Source of the DNA: a bacterium
Lineage (GTDB): Bacteria; Armatimonadota; Fimbriimonadia; Fimbriimonadales; JBAXQP01
Direction of reading: 5' to 3'
Assembly: GCA_037131655.1 (NCBI GenBank)
Contig: JBAXQP010000144.1
Location: forward strand, 1 to 6,983
DNA: 6,983 nt
The notes beneath the pieces were generated by a model that saw nothing but the letters and a program-made list of their open reading frames with translations, was not told the origin of the DNA and searched no databases. Positions 1 to 6,027 of the stretch are shown piece by piece. The position numbers were made by a program, and so were the translations under genes. The first letter of the stretch is position 1; every line of letters begins with the position of its first letter.

Positions 1-425
1 GCAGCAGTTAACGCATCAATCTGTTCCCTATAGATATCAATCGCGTCCTTTGGATCAATACACTCATCAAGAGGCCCCATTGATCCCCAAACTAAAACAC
101 GCTTATGATTGCCGATCGCTGTTCGGGCAATCGAGACAGCTTGATGGTTCAAGACACTGACAAACGATTCCAATCCATATCTTGCAAGACGAGAACGGTT
201 TGCGCCGAACGTGTTCGTGCAAAGTACCTCACTACCGCCCTTCACAAAGTCCATATGCGCTTTCAAAACTTGATCGGGCTGCTGGCGGTTCCACCATTCT
301 GGCGGCATATCATCCGCCAACCCCATCGCGCACAATTGAGTACTCATCGCCCCATCGGTAAACAAAGTAGCTTCCGGATGCCAGGTTCTCCAACGAATAG
401 ATGAAAATAAATCTTGATCTGCCAT
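1..425 (-). CDS. Homocysteine S-methyltransferase-family protein, N-terminal part (cut by left edge)
   Basis: The reading frame runs open from an ATG at 425-423 to the left edge, giving 141 complete N-terminal residues. It matches the start of the homocysteine S-methyltransferase TIM barrel (Pfam S-methyl_trans, shared by BHMT, MmuM and the N-terminal module of MetH). Visible signatures are DGAMSTQL (residues 24-31, first barrel strand), PPEWWN (41-46), H57, the second-strand block CTNTFGAN (69-76), and WGSMGP (113-118). Family members methylate homocysteine to methionine in the cytoplasm, using a zinc held by cysteines near the C-terminus; those cysteines lie outside the window. The start is set by an AGGGGG Shine-Dalgarno at 440-435, nine bases before the ATG. 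The ATG overlaps the stop of the upstream CBS gene by one base (TAATG), so the two are probably translationally coupled. Whether this is a single-domain enzyme, a methyltransferase-reductase fusion or full MetH cannot be told. The methyl donor is unknown. Confidence 0.88.
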   Translation of the reverse strand, partial: MADQDLFSSIRWRTWHPEATLFTDGAMSTQLCAMGLADDMPPEWWNRQQPDQVLKAHMDFVKGGSEVLCTNTFGANRSRLARYGLESFVSVLNHQAVSIARTAIGNHKRVLVWGSMGPLDECIDPKDAIDIYREQIDALTA

Positions 426-862
426 TAGAGATTTCCCCCTAATACGGCTTGACAAATATCGATACGACCAATAATGCCGACTAATTTCCCTTCTGCGGTA
501 ACCGGTAGGCGCTTAATATGATGCTGAAGCATTAGCACAGCGGCATCAAGGGCTTTCATATTCTCGTCAACGACAATGACATTGGGAGACATTATTTCCG
601 ATACTTTACGCTCGGCAACATAATCCGCCTGTGTACTCAAGTCAGTAAGAGAATGTTTGAAACCGACTTTCTTAACGCCATAACTCGGAACCAGATAGCG
701 GATAATATCGTGCTCTGAAACCATCCCAACCACATTATTATCCTCATCGACAACAGGCAAGCCGCTTATTTGGTAAAGATCCATCTTGTCGACCGCATCA
801 CGCGCAGTCGAATCGGGCGCTACAGTGACGACTTGAGTGTGCATCAATTCCATTACTTTCAT
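425..862 (-). CDS. Two-CBS-domain protein
   Basis: This 145-residue soluble protein consists almost wholly of a tandem pair of CBS domains (a Bateman module), roughly residues 1-57 and 84-143, joined by a charged linker. Typical features are GLPVVD (34-39) followed by the S-x-x-D motif SEHD (49-52) in the first domain, and RLPV (118-121) followed by GRID (132-135) in the second. In CBS pairs the S/T-x-x-D aspartate often binds the ribose of AMP, ATP or AdoMet; the second copy has glycine in place of Ser/Thr. No catalytic or DNA-binding domain is attached, so the protein probably acts as a ligand-sensing partner. The ATG at 862-860 has a GGGGAT-type ribosome site just upstream; a second in-frame ATG lies three codons in. 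It is followed, with a one-base overlap, by the homocysteine methyltransferase-family gene, which suggests a shared role and possibly sensing of AdoMet or ATP; that link is inference. Confidence 0.93.
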   Translation of the reverse strand: MKVMELMHTQVVTVAPDSTARDAVDKMDLYQISGLPVVDEDNNVVGMVSEHDIIRYLVPSYGVKKVGFKHSLTDLSTQADYVAERKVSEIMSPNVIVVDENMKALDAAVLMLQHHIKRLPVTAEGKLVGIIGRIDICQAVLGGNL

Positions 863-999
863 AATTTATCCCCGCCGATACCTCTACCAGTATTTCCCAT
901 TAATTTCTCAATGACCATTATCTTATATATTTAATTCTCTCTCAGAGCACAGCATTCCTCCTTTTAACCCGAAATTCCACGAGATATTCTCATTTTAAT
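863..999 (-). other. 137-bp gap between YfhO-like and CBS genes with an orphan Shine-Dalgarno
   Basis: This AT-rich gap separates two genes on the same strand. It has no convincing hairpin plus T-tract terminator behind the YfhO-like gene; the best inverted repeat (GAGA/TCTC at 981-991) has only four pairs. Read on the minus strand it holds a near-perfect ribosome site AAAAGGAGG (965-957) with no gene behind it: the nearest ATG (955-953) is one base away and opens only 10 codons before TAA at 925-923. An AT-rich stretch with GATAAT-like sequence further along could be a -10 for the CBS operon, but no good -35 partner is visible. Whether the CBS gene has its own promoter is therefore undecided. 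Confidence 0.35.
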
Positions 1000-3420
1000 C
1001 TAGAAGGAAGTGTTAAATCTCTTCGAAATCGAAAAACCGGTAACCCCTGCCACAATGACAATCCCTATCAAAGCACAGTATAAGCCAAAAATATAGCAAG
1101 CTGGCCGGTATGAGAAACTTACCTGATGTTCCCCTTCTCCAACCCGCACAGCACGAAACATAATGTCCGCACAATACCAACGCGTTGGTTTGCCGTCAAT
1201 GAATGCCTGCCATCCAGGCGCTGCTGCATCACGTAATATTACCCATGAAGGTTGGGCCAACTTAACTTCAAGATCGACCCGACTAGGTGTATCTAACACC
1301 AGATTAGCAGTACCTGAGCCTAATTCGTAATTAGCCGCTCCTTCAATTATTGCTGCTTGATGAATGTCAAAAAACTGAGATTCCATCAGGTTAACCGCTT
1401 GTTTATAATCTTTCGCGGGTATTACCTCCTGAGGAACTCCAGTTCTCGGTAAAACCAGATCGCGATTTTGAACCCATGCAAGCCAATCCAAGGAGGTGTA
1501 AATTAGTGAGCCAACACATAAATTATCGAGCAACGGATCCGCACGCCGATCGCCGCCCTGAAACGCTTTGCGGGCGGCATTTACGATAGAATTGGAACGT
1601 TGCATAATCATTGGTTCGTATGCATCCGCTTGCAAAAAACCCAATTCGGAAGTCAAATTCGGAGTTAGCGACCCCATAAGCCGTTGGAGATGCTCGTAAT
1701 CTCCTTCAAAACTAACATAGCTAATATGTCGCCACCATGCAGCCCAGGGTTCGACAGTGAAGCTTCGCCCTCTTGCCAATTGACCGCCTATCTTATTTAA
1801 TGTCTGCTTGCGAGCTTCACCCCACACTTTGGCAGGCACCGATGGCAATAAACGCGAAGCAAACGATCCGGCATCAACCGCCAGGATCAAGCAAGCCAAA
1901 GCCGCCCACCACTCCATCTTAATGCGATTTCGGTTGATAGTCAGCCACATCCATATCCCAATGATTGCTAACCAAACTGCAATAAAACCTATCGATTCCA
2001 ATGAACTCAATCTAAAACTTGCAGCGCGTTGGTTATTGTCTAAAAAGGGATAATCAGGTCGAAGCCGAAATCGTGATGCGCTATCGACAATTGCTGAAAG
2101 CGCCCCAGGAAAGATGAAGCTGACAAGCGCCCAGAGTACTCCAATCACTCCAACAATAACTGCAATAATTGCCAATTGCCGGAGTGCCCTAACGAGTTGC
2201 TTTGGATTTGTTTCTCTCAGTTCCATCCACCGATCAAGTCCCAAAGCTCCCAGAGCACAGATTGCGAAACTCATAAGAAAGAGCCATCGCGCAGGGTCGT
2301 GAAAGCTCTTTAAACCTGGGAGCAAACGATAGGCTAATAAGTACAACCCGCCATAGCTTCCTAAGGCAAGCCAGTAGGAAAGTAGCGCTGTCCAACCCCA
2401 AAACCTCATCCATTTTCTTAATGGATGGGTAGTAGGAACACGAAATAACGCAAATATTGCTAAAACCATCGGAAGCAAACCAACATAGCAACAAGTTTCC
2501 CAATAGTTTCCACGCCCAATATAGTTGCCCCGATGCGGGTTGCCGAATAATGAAGGCAAAATCGGGTTCAACGCTTGTTCAGGGGAAAGCATAAAACGGT
2601 TCGCCGACTGAAGGGAAAGCGTTTCTCGATTAGAAATTAAAGTTCCTTGAACCGATGTCACAATCTGAGGAGCTGCCAGCATCAGAGCAAGTATTAAAGC
2701 CCCAAATTGCCAATACCTCGCTTTTCGGGCACGAAATCGGTCATCAATTCGAACCTGTCTCCAACGCCAAACTCCGTAAGGCAGCCCTAAAACAAACGCC
2801 ATATAAGCCATTTGCGGATGAGCAGATAGGAGCATCAGAGCGATTACAACTGAAAGTAAGCATGCCCGACTATATCCAGGCTTTGCCCATAACCGATCCA
2901 TCGCCCAAAGAAACCAAGGCAGATATGCTGCCGCTTGAACTGAATTGGGAAATTGACCTCTAGCAACAAGAGCGCCATCAAGCATAAAAGCCGCTGCGCC
3001 AAACCAACTCGAAACCGATCTAAGTCCTATCGAGCGTAAATAAACATAAAGACCTACACCCGCAAGCCAAATATGAACAATAACAGTCCAAGTTAAGTAG
3101 CGTTCCGGAGAAATAAACGTCAATGCCGGTATAGTAGGATAAAACATCCAGGCTTGAGGGTTACCTACCAACGGTTCACCACCTGCAAATGAAGTATTCC
3201 ATAATGGCAGATTTCCTTTTTGCAACTCTTGGCCTATTATCTTAAATAAAGGGTGAAAGTAGATCGCTATATCACCCCAATAGAGGGTTCGGCCAAGAAA
3301 GACTAGTGGAGCGAATACGAGAGAACATAAAAGACAAAGCAAACCAATCGCTACGATATCAGAGCGCAGCGAGACAGGTAAACGGTTCGTATTCAGATGT
3401 TCTTTCGATAACAAACTCAT
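1000..3420 (-). CDS. YfhO-family integral membrane protein (GT-C-type glycosyltransferase-like)
   Basis: An 806-residue protein with many hydrophobic segments, starting with one at about residues 21-42 and ending with one at about 773-798. The first long outer loop carries the YfhO/GT-C pattern: an acidic residue after glycine (GD, 49-50), PLWN (72-75), GGEPL (80-84), NPQ (87-89) and FYP (93-95). A soluble region near the C-terminus (about 724-772) holds the family's beta-rich tail with PGW (735-737), DGK (742-744) and a YRP just before the last helix. In Bacillus and relatives YfhO proteins add sugars to teichoic acid or lipid-linked acceptors outside the membrane, using lipid-linked sugar donors. 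By analogy this is a likely cell-envelope glycosyltransferase; D50 is a candidate catalytic acid. Donor and acceptor are unknown. The ATG at 3420-3418 has no visible Shine-Dalgarno. The first membrane helix follows 20 residues later, which fits this start. It diverges from the nucleoside phosphorylase gene. Confidence 0.85.
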   Translation of the reverse strand: MSLLSKEHLNTNRLPVSLRSDIVAIGLLCLLCSLVFAPLVFLGRTLYWGDIAIYFHPLFKIIGQELQKGNLPLWNTSFAGGEPLVGNPQAWMFYPTIPALTFISPERYLTWTVIVHIWLAGVGLYVYLRSIGLRSVSSWFGAAAFMLDGALVARGQFPNSVQAAAYLPWFLWAMDRLWAKPGYSRACLLSVVIALMLLSAHPQMAYMAFVLGLPYGVWRWRQVRIDDRFRARKARYWQFGALILALMLAAPQIVTSVQGTLISNRETLSLQSANRFMLSPEQALNPILPSLFGNPHRGNYIGRGNYWETCCYVGLLPMVLAIFALFRVPTTHPLRKWMRFWGWTALLSYWLALGSYGGLYLLAYRLLPGLKSFHDPARWLFLMSFAICALGALGLDRWMELRETNPKQLVRALRQLAIIAVIVGVIGVLWALVSFIFPGALSAIVDSASRFRLRPDYPFLDNNQRAASFRLSSLESIGFIAVWLAIIGIWMWLTINRNRIKMEWWAALACLILAVDAGSFASRLLPSVPAKVWGEARKQTLNKIGGQLARGRSFTVEPWAAWWRHISYVSFEGDYEHLQRLMGSLTPNLTSELGFLQADAYEPMIMQRSNSIVNAARKAFQGGDRRADPLLDNLCVGSLIYTSLDWLAWVQNRDLVLPRTGVPQEVIPAKDYKQAVNLMESQFFDIHQAAIIEGAANYELGSGTANLVLDTPSRVDLEVKLAQPSWVILRDAAAPGWQAFIDGKPTRWYCADIMFRAVRVGEGEHQVSFSYRPACYIFGLYCALIGIVIVAGVTGFSISKRFNTSF

Positions 3421-3434
3421 TCGAATATGGCCAT
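3417..3434 (-). other. Possible five-codon upstream ORF overlapping the YfhO-like start
   Basis: On the minus strand an ATG at 3434-3432 opens a five-codon frame (MAIFE) whose TGA (3419-3417) overlaps the ATG of the YfhO-like gene as ATGA. This is the geometry of translational coupling. No ribosome site precedes either start. The -10-like TATTAT at 3447-3442 would place transcription start at about 3435-3434, so the mini-ORF could begin a leaderless mRNA. This is seen only as sequence geometry; five codons can occur by chance. Confidence 0.2.
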
Positions 3435-3508
3435 TGAAGTAATAATATTAGGCTAGCCGGTAGGATAACATATTTAGCAAGCGGTTGCAAGCATCTTAGG
3501 GGAGCAAC
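3421..3508. promoter_or_regulatory. Divergent promoter region between YfhO-like and phosphorylase genes
   Basis: These 88 bases must hold the promoters for both outward-facing genes. Minus-strand TATTAT (3447-3442) matches the -10 consensus at five of six bases but lacks a clear -35. On the plus strand TAGGAT (3461-3466) and TATTTA (3471-3476) are weak -10 candidates. Two abutting 8-bp perfect palindromes, TAATATTA (3443-3450) and GGCTAGCC (3451-3458), and a direct repeat GCAAGC (3477-3482 and 3487-3492, ten bases apart, one helical turn) could be regulator sites. None matches an operator I know. The location of a promoter here is secure from gene layout; the exact boxes are not. Confidence 0.5.
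3498..3504 (+). promoter_or_regulatory. Ribosome binding site of the phosphorylase gene
   Basis: AGGGGAG lies four bases before the ATG at 3509 and fixes that ATG as the start of the nucleoside phosphorylase gene. Confidence 0.75.
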
Positions 3509-4276
3509 ATGAATAAGAAATGCGTTAGCGATATTGAACCGATTGGTATCATCACCGGAACTGGCGTAAGTGAACTGCTTAAAATCGAGCAAGAAGAGAT
3601 ATTAAGCATACGCACCTCTGCCGGTGACGCGATCGTTAAAAGTGGATTTCTTGCTGAACGGCCTGTTGTCATATTAGAACGGCATGGCCAGGGACATGCG
3701 ATTCCGCCACATAAAATAAACTATCCGGCGAATCTTCTTGCCCTCAAAGAACTTGGGGTCGTCCGATGTCTAGCAACCGCAGCAGTCGGTTCGCTGAGAA
3801 GAGATTGGCTGCCGGGCACACTTGGGGTAATAAGCGATTTCATATCGATTTCGTGCGGCGGCGTTCCAACCTTATACGATAATAAAATATGCCACACCGA
3901 TTTCTCCGAACCGTTCTGCGCTTCCTTACGAGAAACTATTTTGAAAACGGGGGAAGATTTAGGGCACAAATTGGAACAAGAAGTCGTCTATATTAATAGC
4001 GATGGTCCGCGATATGAAACTCCCGCTGAAGTCCGTCTTTTCCGAATGTGGGGTGGCGATGTAGTTGGAATGACTGTCGGTAAAGAAGCAATCATCGCTC
4101 GAGAGGCTGGCATTTGTTATGCCGCTATCGCAGTTGTTGCTAATCTAGGAAGTGGACTTGGTCAATCCGCTTTGAACCATGAAGAGGTTGAACAAGCAAT
4201 GGGTAATGCTATTTCAACGATTGCAGCGATTTTCACCGGGTCACTGGAAGTTTTACCAGCAGGTAATAATTGCTAG
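3509..4276 (+). CDS. Purine nucleoside phosphorylase of the MTAP/MTIP family
   Basis: This 255-residue enzyme belongs to the trimeric PNP/MTAP family, which splits a purine (methylthio)nucleoside with phosphate into free base and (methylthio)ribose-1-phosphate. It serves purine recycling and the salvage of 5'-methylthioadenosine made during polyamine or AdoMet metabolism. Signatures in order: ITGTG (15-19, phosphate loop), RHGQGH (58-63), NYPAN (71-75), GPRYETPAE (166-174) and GMT (187-189), the methionine-containing motif that contacts ribose. At the base-recognition loop it has N212 (VANLGSG) where adenine-specific human-type MTAP has an Asp-x-Asp motif. An Asn here is typical of 6-oxopurine enzymes, so methylthioinosine, inosine or guanosine are likelier substrates than methylthioadenosine. 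Length is normal for the family and all core motifs are intact. The ATG is supported by a strong ribosome site. No terminator hairpin is visible after the TAG. Function at family level is sure; exact substrate is inferred. Confidence 0.93.
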   Translation: MNKKCVSDIEPIGIITGTGVSELLKIEQEEILSIRTSAGDAIVKSGFLAERPVVILERHGQGHAIPPHKINYPANLLALKELGVVRCLATAAVGSLRRDWLPGTLGVISDFISISCGGVPTLYDNKICHTDFSEPFCASLRETILKTGEDLGHKLEQEVVYINSDGPRYETPAEVRLFRMWGGDVVGMTVGKEAIIAREAGICYAAIAVVANLGSGLGQSALNHEEVEQAMGNAISTIAAIFTGSLEVLPAGNNC

Positions 4277-4408
4277 TTTTGCTGATTTTCAGACTAATAT
4301 AAGTTAAATTACCTGATTATCAACAAAACTTTAGCATAACAAATCTTTTAGCATAAAGTCAGTGTAGAATATGGGTAGTGCTCTAGATTGTATAAAGAGC
4401 ATAAGGTT
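4277..4408 (+). promoter_or_regulatory. Upstream region of the TPR gene with a 10-bp direct repeat
   Basis: This AT-rich gap lies between the phosphorylase stop and the preferred TPR start. TTTAGCATAA occurs twice, at 4330-4339 and 4347-4356, with a 17-base period. TAGAAT (4365-4370) matches the -10 consensus at five of six bases, placed 38 bases before the ATG, but the bases 16-18 upstream do not form a good -35. Such an arrangement could be a promoter with an activator site. No convincing terminator for the upstream gene is present; CTGA-TTT-TCAG at 4282-4292 is too weak. Confidence 0.35.
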
Positions 4409-5941
4409 ATGGAATTGTTACTTTTTATTTATGCCCTTTTAGGGTCTATTTCTTTGTGGATACTGATAGAAGCATGGCGGCGCCAATCACTGCGTTTTGC
4501 GCGGGGCGCTCTTTATCGTCATGATGTTGAGAAAGCGCTGAAATGTACGCGCTTAGCTCTTCGTTTGCCATTTCTACACCCTGCCGGCCGTACCGTTATT
4601 AGCCGCTTTCACGCCCAACTTCTAATTCAAAACGGTCGTTACGATGATGCCCTTAGACAAATTGACATCGCCTTAACTTGGATTGCCCGTCGTCCAGCGC
4701 GATATTGGAACCAACTTGCGTTAAGCCTTATGAACCTACGCGCCGCTTGTTTGGAAGTAGCGGGACGAGTTGAAGAATCAGAACGATGCCGAAATGCCAC
4801 CCTTGAAGTCTGGGCAAGTATGGGCGATCCGAGCGGATCAGGAACATTCGAAGCGGCGCTTGCTGAACAAAGCCGAGGAGAATATGGCCTTGCTATGGAA
4901 CGAATGCGGGTTGCGATCGAAAAAAGCGCTAATCCTCCCGAGCGAGCAACACGTTGGCTTCATTTGGCGATGATGGCTTCGGAAATCGGCCGTTTCGACC
5001 AAGCCATCGAACTCGGTCAAAACGCCATTGATGACCTTCCTGAACCTTTGAAGCTGCTAGCTTATGTCGGTTTAGTCGATTGGAGTCTGAATGAGGCGGA
5101 CTTTGATTTAGCTGAGCAGAACCTGATGAGGGCCTTAGTTCTGGCCGAAGAATTGAACCTGCCGCGGTTAATGACCCAAGCTAAACTGGCACAAGCAGAA
5201 GTAATGTTTGCCCGAGGCCAAAAGCATGAGGCAATCACTCGGCTAGAAAAGCTATGCGCTAATGATGAGGGACAATGGACCATTGCGGTCACCCTCGCTG
5301 AACGTCTTCACTGGATGGGTTACCTCGAAGAAGCTGCAATCATATTCCAGCATGCTGAAAAGTCGATGAAAAACGCGCTTAATGTCACCCCTGATATTCG
5401 CGCTTCGATGTCATTGCTTGCCGGACAAACTCATGCTGAACTTGGGAACTTGGAGCTGGCGTGGGATTGGATTATGAAAGCTGCCGCTCTCCCCATCAAG
5501 CGCCCGCGAATTCTCGTTCGAGTATACAGTTTAGCCGCAATCATCGCTTGCCAGCGGAGCGATTCAGAATCTGCTGACCATTACTTTGGGTTGGCTGAAC
5601 AGACTGCGCGAAACTATCAAGATGCTCCTATCATGCGAGCACATAGAAGCTATCTTCAAGGAAGATGGCAATTGCTCCACGGCAATATGCAGAAGGCTCA
5701 AGAATGGCTCACAAAAGGAATCGTCGATGTGCGGTTGCGACGTGATCTCCCTCAATTTCACTACTATCTCGGTGAAGCAAGACGACTGGACGGCAACGAA
5801 AATGGCGCCCGTCAGGCATATCAAGCAGCCGCCGACATTGGAGTCGAACATCTTTACGCAGCATTAGCTCGCCGCCGGCTCAACGAGCTACCACCTCACC
5901 CACAAACTCAAATCGAACCTCCCTCCTTTCAGCCCGTTTGA
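4409..5941 (+). CDS. Membrane-anchored TPR-repeat protein
   Basis: A 510-residue protein with one N-terminal hydrophobic helix (about residues 3-21) followed by arginines and then a long all-helical solenoid. About eleven TPR-like helix pairs can be read, for example around the motifs NGRYDDAL, IGRFDQAIEL, MGYLEEAA, LGNLELAW and DGNENGARQAY. The short tail is proline-rich. TPR arrays are protein-docking scaffolds. The arginines straight after the membrane helix suggest, by the positive-inside rule, that the repeats face the cytoplasm. The layout recalls LapB/YciM, but the rubredoxin-type CxxC metal site at the C-terminus of LapB is absent, so I do not name it so. I chose the ATG at 4409, since it begins directly with the membrane helix and has purine-rich AAAGAG (4394-4399) upstream; a TTG at 4388 would add seven polar residues and lacks a better ribosome site. 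Partner and function are unknown. Confidence 0.82.
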   Translation: MELLLFIYALLGSISLWILIEAWRRQSLRFARGALYRHDVEKALKCTRLALRLPFLHPAGRTVISRFHAQLLIQNGRYDDALRQIDIALTWIARRPARYWNQLALSLMNLRAACLEVAGRVEESERCRNATLEVWASMGDPSGSGTFEAALAEQSRGEYGLAMERMRVAIEKSANPPERATRWLHLAMMASEIGRFDQAIELGQNAIDDLPEPLKLLAYVGLVDWSLNEADFDLAEQNLMRALVLAEELNLPRLMTQAKLAQAEVMFARGQKHEAITRLEKLCANDEGQWTIAVTLAERLHWMGYLEEAAIIFQHAEKSMKNALNVTPDIRASMSLLAGQTHAELGNLELAWDWIMKAAALPIKRPRILVRVYSLAAIIACQRSDSESADHYFGLAEQTARNYQDAPIMRAHRSYLQGRWQLLHGNMQKAQEWLTKGIVDVRLRRDLPQFHYYLGEARRLDGNENGARQAYQAAADIGVEHLYAALARRRLNELPPHPQTQIEPPSFQPV

Positions 5942-6017
5942 TCTTTTTTCAAATATTTCGTCTGACAGGCAACTCATCAGGCACTCCGCTTCGTATTATG
6001 ATTTGACTATATGCTGT

Positions 6018-6022
6018 GGAGG
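6018..6022 (+). promoter_or_regulatory. Ribosome binding site deciding the DUF1361 gene start
   Basis: GGAGG sits five bases before the ATG at 6028. It overlaps the alternative GTG at 6016, so that GTG, four codons earlier in the same frame, is unlikely to be the start. Confidence 0.7.
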
Positions 6023-6027
6023 CATGG

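Noticed and set aside
105..404. Plus-strand open frame of 99 codons
   Set aside because: It lies opposite the homocysteine methyltransferase-family gene, whose minus-strand frame shows clear family motifs; the plus-strand translation has no recognisable pattern or ribosome site.
863..999. AdoMet riboswitch upstream of the CBS/methyltransferase operon
   Set aside because: Context made me look, but the leader is short and AT-rich, with no multi-helix junction, conserved riboswitch core or terminator hairpin that I can pair.
1808..2963. Several plus- and minus-strand frames inside the YfhO-like gene
   Set aside because: They are shadows of the 806-residue frame, which carries the family motifs at both ends without interruption.
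3359..3592. Minus-strand frame crossing the divergent promoter
   Set aside because: It overlaps the starts of two well-supported divergent genes and has no family resemblance or ribosome site.
4260..4314. Terminator from the inverted pair AGGTAAT/ATTACCT after the phosphorylase
   Set aside because: The arms are seven AT-rich bases about 40 bases apart with no T-tract; this is too weak a structure.
4388..4408. TTG start adding seven residues to the TPR protein
   Set aside because: The extension is polar, would precede the membrane helix and has no better ribosome site; the ATG at 4409 is more plausible, though not proven.
4770..5867. Further open frames on both strands within the TPR gene
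   Set aside because: The TPR frame has consistent repeat periodicity throughout; the other frames show none and are overlaps.
5936..5954. Rho-independent terminator at the T-run after the TPR gene
   Set aside because: The T6 run (5944-5949) sits inside a five-pair TTTGA/TCAAA repeat and is not preceded by a GC-rich hairpin, so it is not a standard terminator.
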